Source: Streptomyces canus
GTDB lineage: Bacteria > Actinomycetota > Actinomycetes > Streptomycetales > Streptomycetaceae
Reading direction: 5' to 3'
NCBI RefSeq assembly: GCF_030815415.1
Contig: NZ_JAUSWW010000001.1
Coordinates: forward strand, 6,882,001 to 6,946,000
Length of the DNA: 64,000 bases
In this document: in pieces, positions 9,397 through 16,698 of the stretch
How the letters are laid out: each line of letters starts with the position of its first letter
How positions within the stretch are numbered: position 1 is the first letter of the stretch
Translations under genes and position numbers: made by a program
Notes under the pieces: generated by a model
Told to the model about the DNA's origin: nothing
Seen by the model: the letters and a program-made list of their open reading frames with translations, nothing else
The model's database searches: none

Positions 9397-9568
9397 CAGG
9401 GGCCGTTGCGTGATCACGTTTCGTCCGGAGTGTCGTGCTGGCCCGTCCTTGGAGGGGACATCCCGATTCGGGCGGGGCGGACGCAGTGCAGGCACGGTCT
9501 CAGTGATCATGTGAGTGTCGAAGTCCCATGAACACCTGGCGAGTCCGTGCCTGCTCCTGCATCTTCTC
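9397..9568. repeat. Long inverted repeat, right arm
   Basis: This is the counterpart of 7614-7784 in opposite orientation. Plus-strand DNA beyond 9568 diverges from what lies beyond the left arm. No transposase frame continues here. Confidence 0.85.
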
Positions 9569-9904
9569 GCTCGGTCACCGGCTCATCCCCGGCGAAGGCC
9601 AGAACCGACATATCGGCCGGGTGGACAGCGGCAGATCTTCGTATTCGGGCACCACTGCGAGCACACCGCCACCATCGTCCTGAGCAACACGGTTAAGGCC
9701 CGTCGAATACCCCCGAAACCACACCACACACCAGTAGTCAGACGCGTCCCCTCACCCGCCCCACGCCTCGGGCAGAACCACCTGAAGCGAGCCCTCCGGA
9801 CCTATGCGCAGTCAAGCCGGGGATCAGGCACTAAGAGGAATCGCCCCTTGTCTCGGGTCTCATAGACTGATCTCCAGCGGCGCGGGGCTGCCGAATGGAG
9901 CACC
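9569..9904. other. Gene-free stretch before the lysis region
   Basis: A 116-codon plus-strand frame (9515-9865) covers part of this stretch, but it starts inside the repeat arm and shows no domain or ribosome binding site. I see nothing else that can be supported. Confidence 0.4.
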
Positions 9905-10228
9905 GTGACCGAGCCGCAAGGGCAGGACCCCACGCCGTGGGAGCTACTGCGGGCCATGAGGCAGATGCGCGACGACTTGCGCGCGGACTTCGCTGCCCTG
10001 GGCGCGCGGCTCGCCGAGATGGTGACGAAGATCCAGTACGAGGCCGACCGTCGCGCCGACGAGCTGAGGATCAAAGCCATCGAGGACGACATCGCTCAGA
10101 TAGAGCGCGAGCGCGAGGCAGAGCGCCAAGATGCCCGCGGCGTACGGCGGTTGGCACTGACAGCTTTGATCGCCCCCATCACTGTGGGAGTGATCGTTGC
10201 GATCGTGACCGGCAAGCTCGGACTGTAG
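9905..10228 (+). CDS. Phage coiled-coil protein with C-terminal membrane anchor
   Basis: The GTG start at 9905 gives 107 residues. A long charged helix (about 10-80, rich in Arg, Glu and Asp) is followed by one hydrophobic segment (ALTALIAPITVGVIVAIVTG) at the C-terminus. The gene precedes the endolysin and holin-like genes, so it belongs to the lysis or tail-completion operon. It could be a tail-anchored membrane protein or an accessory lysis factor. The sequence does not discriminate. Confidence 0.6.
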   Translation: MTEPQGQDPTPWELLRAMRQMRDDLRADFAALGARLAEMVTKIQYEADRRADELRIKAIEDDIAQIEREREAERQDARGVRRLALTALIAPITVGVIVAIVTGKLGL

Positions 10229-10241
10229 GCTCATCACAGCA

Positions 10242-10268
10242 GGCGCGGGGGAGAACTAGGAACGCGCC
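10242..10268 (+). promoter_or_regulatory. 27-bp leader repeat with ribosome binding site, copy 2
   Basis: This copy differs from 838-864 at two positions only. It ends exactly before the endolysin ATG at 10269. The GGCGCG/CGCGCC ends enclose the Shine-Dalgarno stretch as in copy 1. Confidence 0.6.
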
Positions 10269-11102
10269 ATGCCTGATCTGTGGCTGCCGGGGGCCGAACG
10301 GCACCCCCTCAGCGACACCGCACCAACCGACAGCCAGTACGACCCTCGCGTGATCTGGCACATCACCTGGGACAAGAACGCCTCCGCTTCCAAGCCCGCG
10401 GCTCTCGTACCATTCGACACGCTCGTGAGGTACTTCAGCGCCGGCGGCAAGGGAGTCGCCCCGCACCTCCTGTGGGATCCGTTCACGGGCCGGATCGCCC
10501 AGTTCTATCCGGCGAACAGCCGAGCTAAGGCACTCGTCGACGCCGCTGGCGGTACCCGCACCAACCGGACCGGGCGCGTGTGCCTGCAAGTCGAGACCCT
10601 CTTCTTCCCCTACTGCCGGTTGGACTCGAGGACGTTCGCGACTGTCCGGGACACCCCGGCCAAGAGCCTCGACAAGATCCTCACCTGGGCGCGGAGTTGG
10701 GGTGTGCCTGACGCCTGGCCGATGGGCACCCCGACGTGGAAAGCGAACCGCAACGAGCATATCTGGGAAACGCAGGGCGGGCACTACGGCCACGGGCAGA
10801 CCCCAGAGAACCGGCACACTGATCCCGGACCGATGCCGGACTGGCCCGGCACCACGCCGGGGCCGCCGGCGTTCCCCGGCCGGAGCGCGTTCGGCCCCGG
10901 CAAGTCGAATACCTCGATCCTCCTGCTGGGCCAGCAGCTCGTTCGGCGGGGCTTCGGCCATCACTACCGCGTTGGCCCGTCCCGCGACTGGGGTGAGGCG
11001 GACCGCCTCAACGTCGCCGCCTTCCAGCGCGCCCAGAAGTGGACAGGTTCCGACGCCGACGGCTACCCCGGCCCGGAGACCTGGCGCCGTCTCTTCGCCT
11101 GA
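10269..11102 (+). CDS. Endolysin: amidase-type domain plus peptidoglycan-binding domain
   Basis: The 277-residue protein has an N-terminal domain (about 25-195) resembling phage N-acetylmuramoyl-L-alanine amidases. It shows VIWHITWDKN near residue 29 and APHLLWDPFTGRIAQFYPAN near residue 63. A Pro/Gly linker (GPMPDWPGTTPGPPAFPG) joins a C-terminal peptidoglycan-binding domain ending GSDADGYPGPETWRRLF. It would cleave host cell-wall peptide bonds at the end of the lytic cycle. It has no signal peptide, so release would depend on the holin-like protein encoded just downstream. The start follows the 27-bp leader repeat. Confidence 0.8.
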   Translation: MPDLWLPGAERHPLSDTAPTDSQYDPRVIWHITWDKNASASKPAALVPFDTLVRYFSAGGKGVAPHLLWDPFTGRIAQFYPANSRAKALVDAAGGTRTNRTGRVCLQVETLFFPYCRLDSRTFATVRDTPAKSLDKILTWARSWGVPDAWPMGTPTWKANRNEHIWETQGGHYGHGQTPENRHTDPGPMPDWPGTTPGPPAFPGRSAFGPGKSNTSILLLGQQLVRRGFGHHYRVGPSRDWGEADRLNVAAFQRAQKWTGSDADGYPGPETWRRLFA

Positions 11103-11133
11103 TTCCCCTCAGCAATACAAGGAGCACATCCCC

Positions 11134-11388
11134 ATGAACTTCTACGCTTCGTTGCTGCGTACGGGAGTCCCGGCCGCGGTCGGCTGGATCGTCGCGGTGG
11201 CCCTCCGTCACGGTCTTGATCTCGACGCAACCGCCGTCACGGGAGTCCTGACTCCGGTCGCCACCTTCTCCTACTACGGCGTCTTCCGGTTCGCCGAGGA
11301 GCACCTGTCGCCTCGGTTCGGCTGGCTGCTCGGCTACGCCCGCCCGCCCAAGTACGAGAGCACGTCGCTCACACTGCCGCGCATCTAA
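11134..11388 (+). CDS. Holin-like small membrane protein
   Basis: The ATG at 11134 has an AAGGAG box 9 bp upstream. The 84-residue product has two hydrophobic segments (GVPAAVGWIVAVALRHG and AVTGVLTPVATFSYYGVF) and a polar C-terminus. Size, topology and the position 31 bp behind the endolysin fit a phage holin. It is followed by a strong terminator, closing the late operon. Confidence 0.65.
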   Translation: MNFYASLLRTGVPAAVGWIVAVALRHGLDLDATAVTGVLTPVATFSYYGVFRFAEEHLSPRFGWLLGYARPPKYESTSLTLPRI

Positions 11389-11433
11389 TCCAGGAGGAGG
11401 TGACGTCTAGCGGCCCGAGAGTCTGGAATGGAA

Positions 11434-11463
11434 GAAGACCCCCGTCTCACAACGGGGGTCTTC
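11434..11463 (+). terminator. Terminator of the late operon
   Basis: GAAGACCCCCGT and ACGGGGGTCTTC form a perfect 12-bp stem with a 6-base loop directly after the holin-like gene. Confidence 0.8.
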
Positions 11464-11475
11464 GACCTCTTGGAG
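11464..11475 (+). promoter_or_regulatory. 12-bp start-associated element, orphan copy
   Basis: GACCTCTTGGAG occurs here right behind the terminator. Unlike the other six copies, it has no start codon within 20 bases; the next gene begins at 11569. Confidence 0.6.
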
Positions 11476-11503
11476 ACTCCACCCTATCGCCTCTCTGACG
11501 GGG

Positions 11504-11532
11504 TCGGACTCTGCTTCCACGCTGGTTACAAT
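11504..11532 (+). promoter_or_regulatory. Possible promoter for the gene at 11569
   Basis: TCGGAC and TACAAT are separated by 17 bases. The site lies 37 bp before the GTG start of the duplicated-domain protein. Confidence 0.35.
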
Positions 11533-11568
11533 CTATATGCGGACGTGACGTGAGCTGGAGGCGATGGA

Positions 11569-12156
11569 GTGGCAGAGGGTAAGGCGTCGGCGGGAAGGAA
11601 GCCGTACCTGGCCGGCGGAGCTGAGTTCGCCGCACTGTACGACGTGAAGCGGCTCCAGGTCAGCCAGTGGATCAGTCGGGATCGAACGCTCGATTACCGC
11701 TACGCGAAGATCATCAGCGGGTCGCCGTACTGGCTGCTTCAGTTCGTGAAGGGCTTCGGAGAGACGACCCCGCGTCCGAAGCATCTCAATCAGACGGAGC
11801 TTGAGCGGCTGACCAAGGAGCAGGACCCCGGCTACTGGGTGCGGGAGGTCGAGCAACTCCCTCCGTTGGCAGGTCAGGCTGAGTTGGTGGCTCTGTTCCG
11901 GTTGCCGTCGGGCGCGCTGCTGCGGAAGGCGATGAGTACGGGCCGGTTCCGGCCCGCTGATTACAACCTGTCCGGATCGCCGATTTGGCTGCTGGAGCCA
12001 GTCGTTGCAGATGCGCCCGCACTGCAGGCGGGTGCGCGCGGTGTGGACTGGGCCATCGATGAGGAAGTCTTGGCTGCCCTACGTGACGGCAGTTACGACG
12101 GGCCTGGATCCAGGATCGTGCCGCGAGGCAAGGCGGCGAACAAGGCTGCCGAGTAA
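11569..12156 (+). CDS. Putative phage DNA-binding protein with internally duplicated domain
   Basis: The GTG start at 11569 follows GGAGG. The 195-residue protein contains two related segments: AEFAALYDVKRLQVSQWISR ending SGSPYWLLQFV (about 18-66), and AELVALFRLPSGALLRKAMS ending SGSPIWLLEPV (about 104-144). Both look like helix-turn-helix units with an AlpA-like order. It sits first in the early region, behind a terminator and its own likely promoter, which is where a regulator would be expected. A role as phage repressor or activator is inference. Confidence 0.55.
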   Translation: MAEGKASAGRKPYLAGGAEFAALYDVKRLQVSQWISRDRTLDYRYAKIISGSPYWLLQFVKGFGETTPRPKHLNQTELERLTKEQDPGYWVREVEQLPPLAGQAELVALFRLPSGALLRKAMSTGRFRPADYNLSGSPIWLLEPVVADAPALQAGARGVDWAIDEEVLAALRDGSYDGPGSRIVPRGKAANKAAE

Positions 12157-12180
12157 GGCCAGGTCAGAAGCTTGCAGCCC

Positions 12181-12209
12181 TTGATTCAACCCTCCATTGC
12201 ATATAGAAT
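12181..12209 (+). promoter_or_regulatory. Phage early promoter, TATAGAAT type, copy 1
   Basis: TTGATT and TAGAAT are separated by 17 bases. The block TGCATATAGAAT is shared with four other sites in the early region. It points to the gene at 12374. Confidence 0.6.
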
Positions 12210-12373
12210 GGAAGCGCACTCGAAGGGGTGCGCTTCATTCGTGTAAGGGGGATCGTGCGGAGATCCAGGGGGCCGCCGGAGGATGGTCGGCGGCGTTATC
12301 GATCGACAGCTCCCGCGTCTGAAGATAGATTCCAACACTTCAATGTGCTAGATCTATCCTTGGAGGGGGAGCC

Positions 12374-12718
12374 TTGCTGATCGAACAGCCGCCGTTGTTC
12401 GGCACCATCCAGCCCGTTCGCCACCCCGCCGACGTCGGCAGCCTGACGATCCAGCAGAGATTCGAGGCGTTCCACGCTCTCAACCCCTGGGTTCTCAGGG
12501 CGCTGGCCCGGATGACCGCCGACTGCGCGGAGAAGGGGTTCGGCCGCATAGGCATCGGGATGCTCTTCGAGCTCCTGCGCTACCAGTACGGCGCGGCGAC
12601 CCGAGGCGACGAGTTCACGCTGAACAACGATTACCGCTCCCGGTACGTACGGCTCCTGTTGGCCGAACACCCGGAGTGGTCAGCCCTCTTCGAAGTCCGG
12701 GCCCTGCGCACGGACTGA
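12374..12718 (+). CDS. Conserved phage protein, unknown function
   Basis: The start is a TTG at 12374 preceded by GGAGGGGG; no ATG or GTG fits. The 114-residue product is mostly helical and ends with NNDYRSRYVRLLLAEHPEW. That motif recurs in small early proteins of actinobacterial phages located before the recombination genes. It lies 23 bp before the ATPase gene. No catalytic residues are evident. Confidence 0.55.
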   Translation: MLIEQPPLFGTIQPVRHPADVGSLTIQQRFEAFHALNPWVLRALARMTADCAEKGFGRIGIGMLFELLRYQYGAATRGDEFTLNNDYRSRYVRLLLAEHPEWSALFEVRALRTD

Positions 12719-12722
12719 CCAC

Positions 12723-12734
12723 GACCTCTTGGAG
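12723..12734 (+). promoter_or_regulatory. 12-bp start-associated element before the ATPase gene
   Basis: GACCTCTTGGAG ends 7 bases before the GTG at 12742. The GGAG inside it serves as Shine-Dalgarno. Confidence 0.7.
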
Positions 12735-12741
12735 CCAGATC

Positions 12742-13833
12742 GTGAACGCACCGGCGGGTACCGCAAAGCCGCCCGCAGCCCAACTGAAAACACGCAAGCC
12801 GACGGGGATCGTCCCCTGGCCCCTCCTCCTCATCGAGGGCGAGGAGGGCGCGGGCAAGACCTACTCTGCCGCACAGTTCTCCAGCAGCGACCGCATCGGT
12901 CAGATGTACTGGATCGACCTCGACGAGGGATCGGCCGACGAGTACGCGGCCATCGAGGGCGCCAACTATCTGATCATCGAGCACGACGGCACTTACCGAG
13001 ACATTCTCGAACAGGTTGAGGCCGTGCACGCCGAGGCCAGGCGCGCGGCGGCAGCCGGAGAGCCCCCCGTCGTCCTGACCATCGACTCGGGATCCGCACT
13101 ATGGCGGATGCTCACCAACTGGACCTACGAACGCGGTCGCCGGACACGCAAGAACCGCGCTCTGCTCCAGGAGGATCCGGACGCAGCGTTCGACATCGGC
13201 CGGAATCTGTGGAACGACGCCACGGAGCGGTGGAACAGGATCATCTACCTGTTGCGCACACTGCCCGGCATCGCCATCGTGCTGGCCCGGGGTAAGCAAG
13301 TCAGTGCCACGGACGACAACGGCCAGCCGATCCAGAACAAGAGCGAGTGGAAGGTCTCGGCCCAGAAAGACCTTGGCTTCGACTCGTCGTGCTGGGTCCG
13401 CATGAAGCGCAACGCCGATCCCCAGGTCATCAAGGTCCGATCGCTGCGGATGCGTGTCGAGCGGAACAAGCCGCTGCCGCTGCGGGACTTCAGCATCGAG
13501 GACCTGGTCTTCAACAAGCTGGGCTGCTCCGTCGAGTCTCAGCCGCGCATCATGCCCGCGCTCGTCGGCGATCTCGTACAGCCCTGGCTCGCCCGCATCG
13601 CCGGCCTGACCGACAAGAAGCTCCTTGAGGCACTGTGGCGGACCGTCCCAGATCCGGTGAACCGCCTGAGCCACGACGAGATCCTCACCATCCGGGCCGC
13701 CGCCGAGCAGCGTGCCGCCGAACTCGACAGCCCCCGGCGGGAGATGGGGGAGGGCCCACTGTCCGACGCTGACAAGCTCCGTGCCGCCGCCCAGCGCAAG
13801 GCCGACGAGCAGGACGCGGACGCCGAGCAGTGA
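12742..13833 (+). CDS. Phage RecA-fold ATPase (Sak4-like recombination protein)
   Basis: The GTG at 12742 is placed correctly behind the start-associated element; the frame is open 66 bases further upstream. The 363-residue protein has a Walker A motif GEEGAGKTYSAA (about 33-44), an acidic strand YWIDLDEGSADEY and a Walker B-type strand VVLTIDSGSALW. Such ATPases occur in phage single-strand-annealing operons next to a Cas4-like nuclease, which is the gene that follows. The C-terminal 100 residues are helical and charged. It would act in phage DNA recombination or replication. Sak4 against a more general AAA type is a judgement by size and neighbour. Confidence 0.65.
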   Translation: MNAPAGTAKPPAAQLKTRKPTGIVPWPLLLIEGEEGAGKTYSAAQFSSSDRIGQMYWIDLDEGSADEYAAIEGANYLIIEHDGTYRDILEQVEAVHAEARRAAAAGEPPVVLTIDSGSALWRMLTNWTYERGRRTRKNRALLQEDPDAAFDIGRNLWNDATERWNRIIYLLRTLPGIAIVLARGKQVSATDDNGQPIQNKSEWKVSAQKDLGFDSSCWVRMKRNADPQVIKVRSLRMRVERNKPLPLRDFSIEDLVFNKLGCSVESQPRIMPALVGDLVQPWLARIAGLTDKKLLEALWRTVPDPVNRLSHDEILTIRAAAEQRAAELDSPRREMGEGPLSDADKLRAAAQRKADEQDADAEQ

Positions 13834-13844
13834 CCGCCCACGCT

Positions 13845-13856
13845 GACCTCTTGGAG
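13845..13856 (+). promoter_or_regulatory. 12-bp start-associated element before the Cas4-like gene
   Basis: GACCTCTTGGAG ends 8 bases before the ATG at 13865. Confidence 0.7.
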
Positions 13857-13864
13857 AACCCCCT

Positions 13865-14992
13865 ATGTCCGTAGCCACCGTCGACGGCATCGCACCTTCC
13901 ATCTGGGATGCCGCGCACGACGTGGACGCCCGCCGCCCGCGCTCTCGTCAGACACAGCTCGGCGCGTCCGACACCGTGTGCGGCCGACGCGCCGCCTACA
14001 TCCTGCACGGCGTCACACCGACCGATCACCCGGACAAGCGAGCGGCGATCCTCGGGACATTCATCCACCACGGGCTGCTGGAGTCGGCACGCACGGAGTA
14101 CGGATGGCTGGTGGAACGCAGCGTCCAGGACAACCTCATCCGAGGGCATGTCGACGTCGTACAGCTCGACGCGGCGACTGCCGCTCGCCTGCCCGCTCGT
14201 CACCGGCCAGCGATACCCGCCGACGTCCTCACCGTGGAGGACGTGAAGACCAAGTCCACGTATCTGTGGGACCGCGTTCTTCGCTACGGGGCGACGGCCG
14301 CCGAGCTGCGGCAGGTCCAGCTGTACGCGGGCGCGCTGTTCGAGGTCGGGTTCGAGGACGTTCCCGGCCAGCGGTACCTGTCCCGCCTGGGACCACTGAA
14401 CATCGGTCGTATCCGCTTCCGTTTCATCAACCGGGACTCCGGTGCGGAGCACGTCCAGGAGATCGACTTCGACCCGCAGCGCGCGGCGGAGGCCCAGTGG
14501 TGGGTGGAGCGTGTGCGCGAGACCGGCAACCCCGAGGAGATGCCCCGCGACTTCAACGGCCCCGGTCTGGACGCCATCTGCGACTACTGCCCGTTCCGCT
14601 CCCTGTGCTGGCCCGGGACAGCTCCGGGCGTGCCCGAGCAGACCGCGCTCATCCGGAACGACGCCGACCGTGAACAGGCGCTCATCGACTACATAAAGGG
14701 ACACGAACTCGCCAGCGAGGGCGACAGGGTCAAGAAGTTCGCCCGCAAGAAGCTCGACCAATCCCCTGAGGGGATCTACGGCCCCAACAAGCTGTCCTGG
14801 CGCGGAGGCAACGACGAGGAGAAGGACGACGTGGAGGCGATGGTCGACCTGCATGAGGTCGCCGGAATCCCGGTCCCGATGACGCCGGATGTCAACCGCA
14901 TGGTCAAGAACCTCAAGGACGCAGGACTGGCGATCCCCCGGCGGAAGACCGGAAAGAAGACGCCCGCGGTCATCAACATCGCGCCGGCCTGA
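13865..14992 (+). CDS. Cas4/RecB-like phage exonuclease with iron-sulfur cysteines
   Basis: The 375-residue protein has the PD-(D/E)XK nuclease signature: GHVDVV near residue 95 and VEDVKTKS near residue 125. Four cysteines could hold a 4Fe-4S cluster: one near residue 39 (DTVCGRR) and three in CDYCPFRSLC (239-248). This is the Cas4/AddB-type arrangement. Paired with the upstream ATPase it would process DNA ends for phage recombination. It is not part of the CRISPR locus 13 kb away and lacks any neighbouring cas1 or cas2. The start follows a start-associated element. Confidence 0.75.
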   Translation: MSVATVDGIAPSIWDAAHDVDARRPRSRQTQLGASDTVCGRRAAYILHGVTPTDHPDKRAAILGTFIHHGLLESARTEYGWLVERSVQDNLIRGHVDVVQLDAATAARLPARHRPAIPADVLTVEDVKTKSTYLWDRVLRYGATAAELRQVQLYAGALFEVGFEDVPGQRYLSRLGPLNIGRIRFRFINRDSGAEHVQEIDFDPQRAAEAQWWVERVRETGNPEEMPRDFNGPGLDAICDYCPFRSLCWPGTAPGVPEQTALIRNDADREQALIDYIKGHELASEGDRVKKFARKKLDQSPEGIYGPNKLSWRGGNDEEKDDVEAMVDLHEVAGIPVPMTPDVNRMVKNLKDAGLAIPRRKTGKKTPAVINIAPA

Positions 14993-15012
14993 CCCGGTTC
15001 CGATGAGTCTCA

Positions 15013-15040
15013 GCCCCGCCCGGGAGCGACCGGGCGGGGC
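15013..15040 (+). terminator. Hairpin behind the Cas4-like gene
   Basis: GCCCCGCCCG and CGGGCGGGGC pair perfectly over 10 bp with an 8-base loop. No T tract follows. Confidence 0.6.
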
Positions 15041-15081
15041 GTCCCGTCCTGCCGCCGTGTATGTACCGCCCAAGGGGAACC

Positions 15082-16062
15082 GTGTCCATCCAACTGATGA
15101 TTGCTGCGGCCTACTTGCCGCCTGACGTGCTCAGCCAGAGCCAGAAACTCGCCCTCATGAAGATCGCGGACAGTGCCGACGACGAGACGCGCCTCGCGCG
15201 CCCCGGTCTCACCCGTCTCGCGGCATGGGTCGGCGTGACCGACAAGCGCGCCATCACCATCGTCACGGAGCTGATAGCCAAAGGACTTGTCGAGCGCGTG
15301 GAGACCGGCAAGGCGGGACGCACGGCGGTCTATCGGGTCTTCCCACTCGGGGTACCGCCCACACCGACCACACCGGAGCTCAAGGAGCGCCTGGAGGCCC
15401 GCAAGGCTGCCCCGAAGAACGCCAAAAAGGTCCGCTCCGGAGTTGCACGTTCGGCCCCGGCGAAGCCTGCGATGACCTATCAGGACGTCGAAGACCGCGA
15501 GGCCGCTCGCCGAGAGAAGGTCGAATCGCCGCAGGTCGAAGCTGGGTTTCCCTCGTGGAACCCAGGCGAGGAGGCAGGGTTCCACGAGGGGAACCCGGGC
15601 GGGCAGGACAGCCGGGTTCCACCCGTGGAACCCGGTGAGTTTCACGGGGGGAACCCACTGGGTTCCAGCGGTGGAACCCCTTCCTTTCCTGGTTCTTCCT
15701 CTGTTCTTCCTTCCCCCCTTACCCCCGCGGCCGACGCCGCAGGGGAACCCGCGTCCGCTCCGCCTGACGACTTCATCCAGGAGGGCGGGGAGCCGCCCAG
15801 GGGCTGTGCGAAGCACCGGGGGCGCCCTGCTGCCTCCTGCCGTGGGTGCGGCACCAACCCGCGCGCAGGGCGGCAGAGGGAGCAGGAGAAGGCCAAGGAT
15901 GAGGAACACCGGGAGCGCGGGCGCTTCTGGGATGAGTGGCACGAGGGCGCCGCCAGGCGCCGTCGACGGGTCGAGGAGCATCCGGAAGCGACCGAAGACG
16001 CGCGCAGAGCTGCGCGTGAGGCCGTACAAGCGCGGAAGGGTGGCAGCCAGAGAAAAACTTAG
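15082..16062 (+). CDS. Phage replication initiator-like winged-helix protein
   Basis: The GTG at 15082 is preferred over the ATG 21 bases upstream because GGGG precedes it. The 326-residue protein begins with a winged-helix domain (about 1-90; SQSQKLALMKIADSADDETR and LTRLAAWVGVTDKRAITIVT). The middle is low-complexity, and the DNA encoding it contains five palindromic iterons. A possible zinc motif follows (GCAKHRGRPAASCRGCG), and the protein ends in a very basic helical tail. A winged helix plus iterons inside the gene matches the layout of lambda O-type initiators. The initiator role is inferred. Confidence 0.6.
   Translation: MSIQLMIAAAYLPPDVLSQSQKLALMKIADSADDETRLARPGLTRLAAWVGVTDKRAITIVTELIAKGLVERVETGKAGRTAVYRVFPLGVPPTPTTPELKERLEARKAAPKNAKKVRSGVARSAPAKPAMTYQDVEDREAARREKVESPQVEAGFPSWNPGEEAGFHEGNPGGQDSRVPPVEPGEFHGGNPLGSSGGTPSFPGSSSVLPSPLTPAADAAGEPASAPPDDFIQEGGEPPRGCAKHRGRPAASCRGCGTNPRAGRQREQEKAKDEEHRERGRFWDEWHEGAARRRRRVEEHPEATEDARRAAREAVQARKGGSQRKT
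15544..15679. repeat. Five 20-bp palindromic iterons: candidate replication origin
   Basis: Copies begin at 15544, 15577, 15614, 15637 and 15660. The consensus is two inverted half sites, GGGTTCCAC and GTGGAACCC, with two bases between. The copy at 15614 is perfect; the others carry one to four changes. Spacing is 33, 37, 23 and 23 bp. A pyrimidine tract with a strong strand bias follows (15680-15725). The array lies inside the coding sequence of the initiator-like protein. Lambda carries its origin iterons inside gene O in the same way. Confidence 0.6.
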
Positions 16063-16081
16063 ACGCCCGAATGAAAATTTC

Positions 16082-16119
16082 ACCAGGAATATGGACATTC
16101 CTGGTAATGCATATAGAAT
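16082..16119 (+). promoter_or_regulatory. Phage early promoter copy 2 with overlapping operator palindrome
   Basis: The TGCATATAGAAT block ends at 16119, 45 bp before the ATG at 16165. Just upstream, ACCAGGAAT and ATTCCTGGT form a perfect 9-bp inverted repeat (16082-16105) around the expected -35 position (TGGACA, 16-base spacer). This is a good candidate operator. The other promoter copies lack it. Confidence 0.6.
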
Positions 16120-16164
16120 AGAACCACAGGAGGGGGAAGGTCCCCTCTCGACCGGAAGGACGAC

Positions 16165-16614
16165 ATGACCTACCTGCCCATCCTTCGCCGCGGCCACAAG
16201 GGCGCGCTCGTGCTCGACAGCAGCGGCGCCGCCCGCGAGCAGCTCCATTGCCTCGCCGATCTCTATCGCCAAGACCCCGAGGGCGTCGGCGACATGCTCA
16301 TCCAGATCGCCGATCTGAAGGACCTGGTCGAGTGTGAGCGCAACGTGGGCGGGCTCGGGCGCGCCAGGTCGGTGCGGGATGAGATCGTCGGCGAACTCCT
16401 CAACGACATAGGCGGCGCGGAGATCCACCTCGACCACCGAGAGACTCATCAGGCGCTCATGCAGACTCGCGACCTTGCTCACCAGGCGCTGGATATCGCC
16501 GAGGTCGCCCATCAGCGTGTCGACGAGCTGGAAGTGCGGACCGCGCTCGTGCGGCAGGCGCGCGAGGAGCTGCGCAAGAACCCCCGCCTGGTCTTCGTCA
16601 CTCGCCTTTGGTGA
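16165..16614 (+). CDS. Helical phage early protein, unknown function
   Basis: The ATG at 16165 follows GGAAGGA. The 149-residue product is predicted to be almost entirely helical, with a long charged helix (about 60-140; ETHQALMQTRDLAHQALDIA). It has no cysteines in pairs, no membrane segment and no known motif. It is the first gene behind the promoter that carries an operator palindrome, so it is probably tightly controlled. I do not recognise a family. Confidence 0.5.
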   Translation: MTYLPILRRGHKGALVLDSSGAAREQLHCLADLYRQDPEGVGDMLIQIADLKDLVECERNVGGLGRARSVRDEIVGELLNDIGGAEIHLDHRETHQALMQTRDLAHQALDIAEVAHQRVDELEVRTALVRQAREELRKNPRLVFVTRLW

Positions 16615-16678
16615 GTGCGTCAGCGTGCGTCGATCTGCCCCAAAGTAGATCCCAACTCTGTACTGTTTGACTGCACAC

Positions 16679-16690
16679 GACCTCTTGGAG
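16679..16690 (+). promoter_or_regulatory. 12-bp start-associated element before 16699
   Basis: GACCTCTTGGAG ends 8 bases before the GTG at 16699. Confidence 0.7.
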
Positions 16691-16698
16691 AAGGAACT

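Noticed and set aside
13865..14992. The Cas4-like gene as part of the CRISPR adaptation module.
   Set aside because: It is 13 kb away, carries a phage start element and neighbours a phage recombination ATPase. Type I-E systems do not use Cas4.
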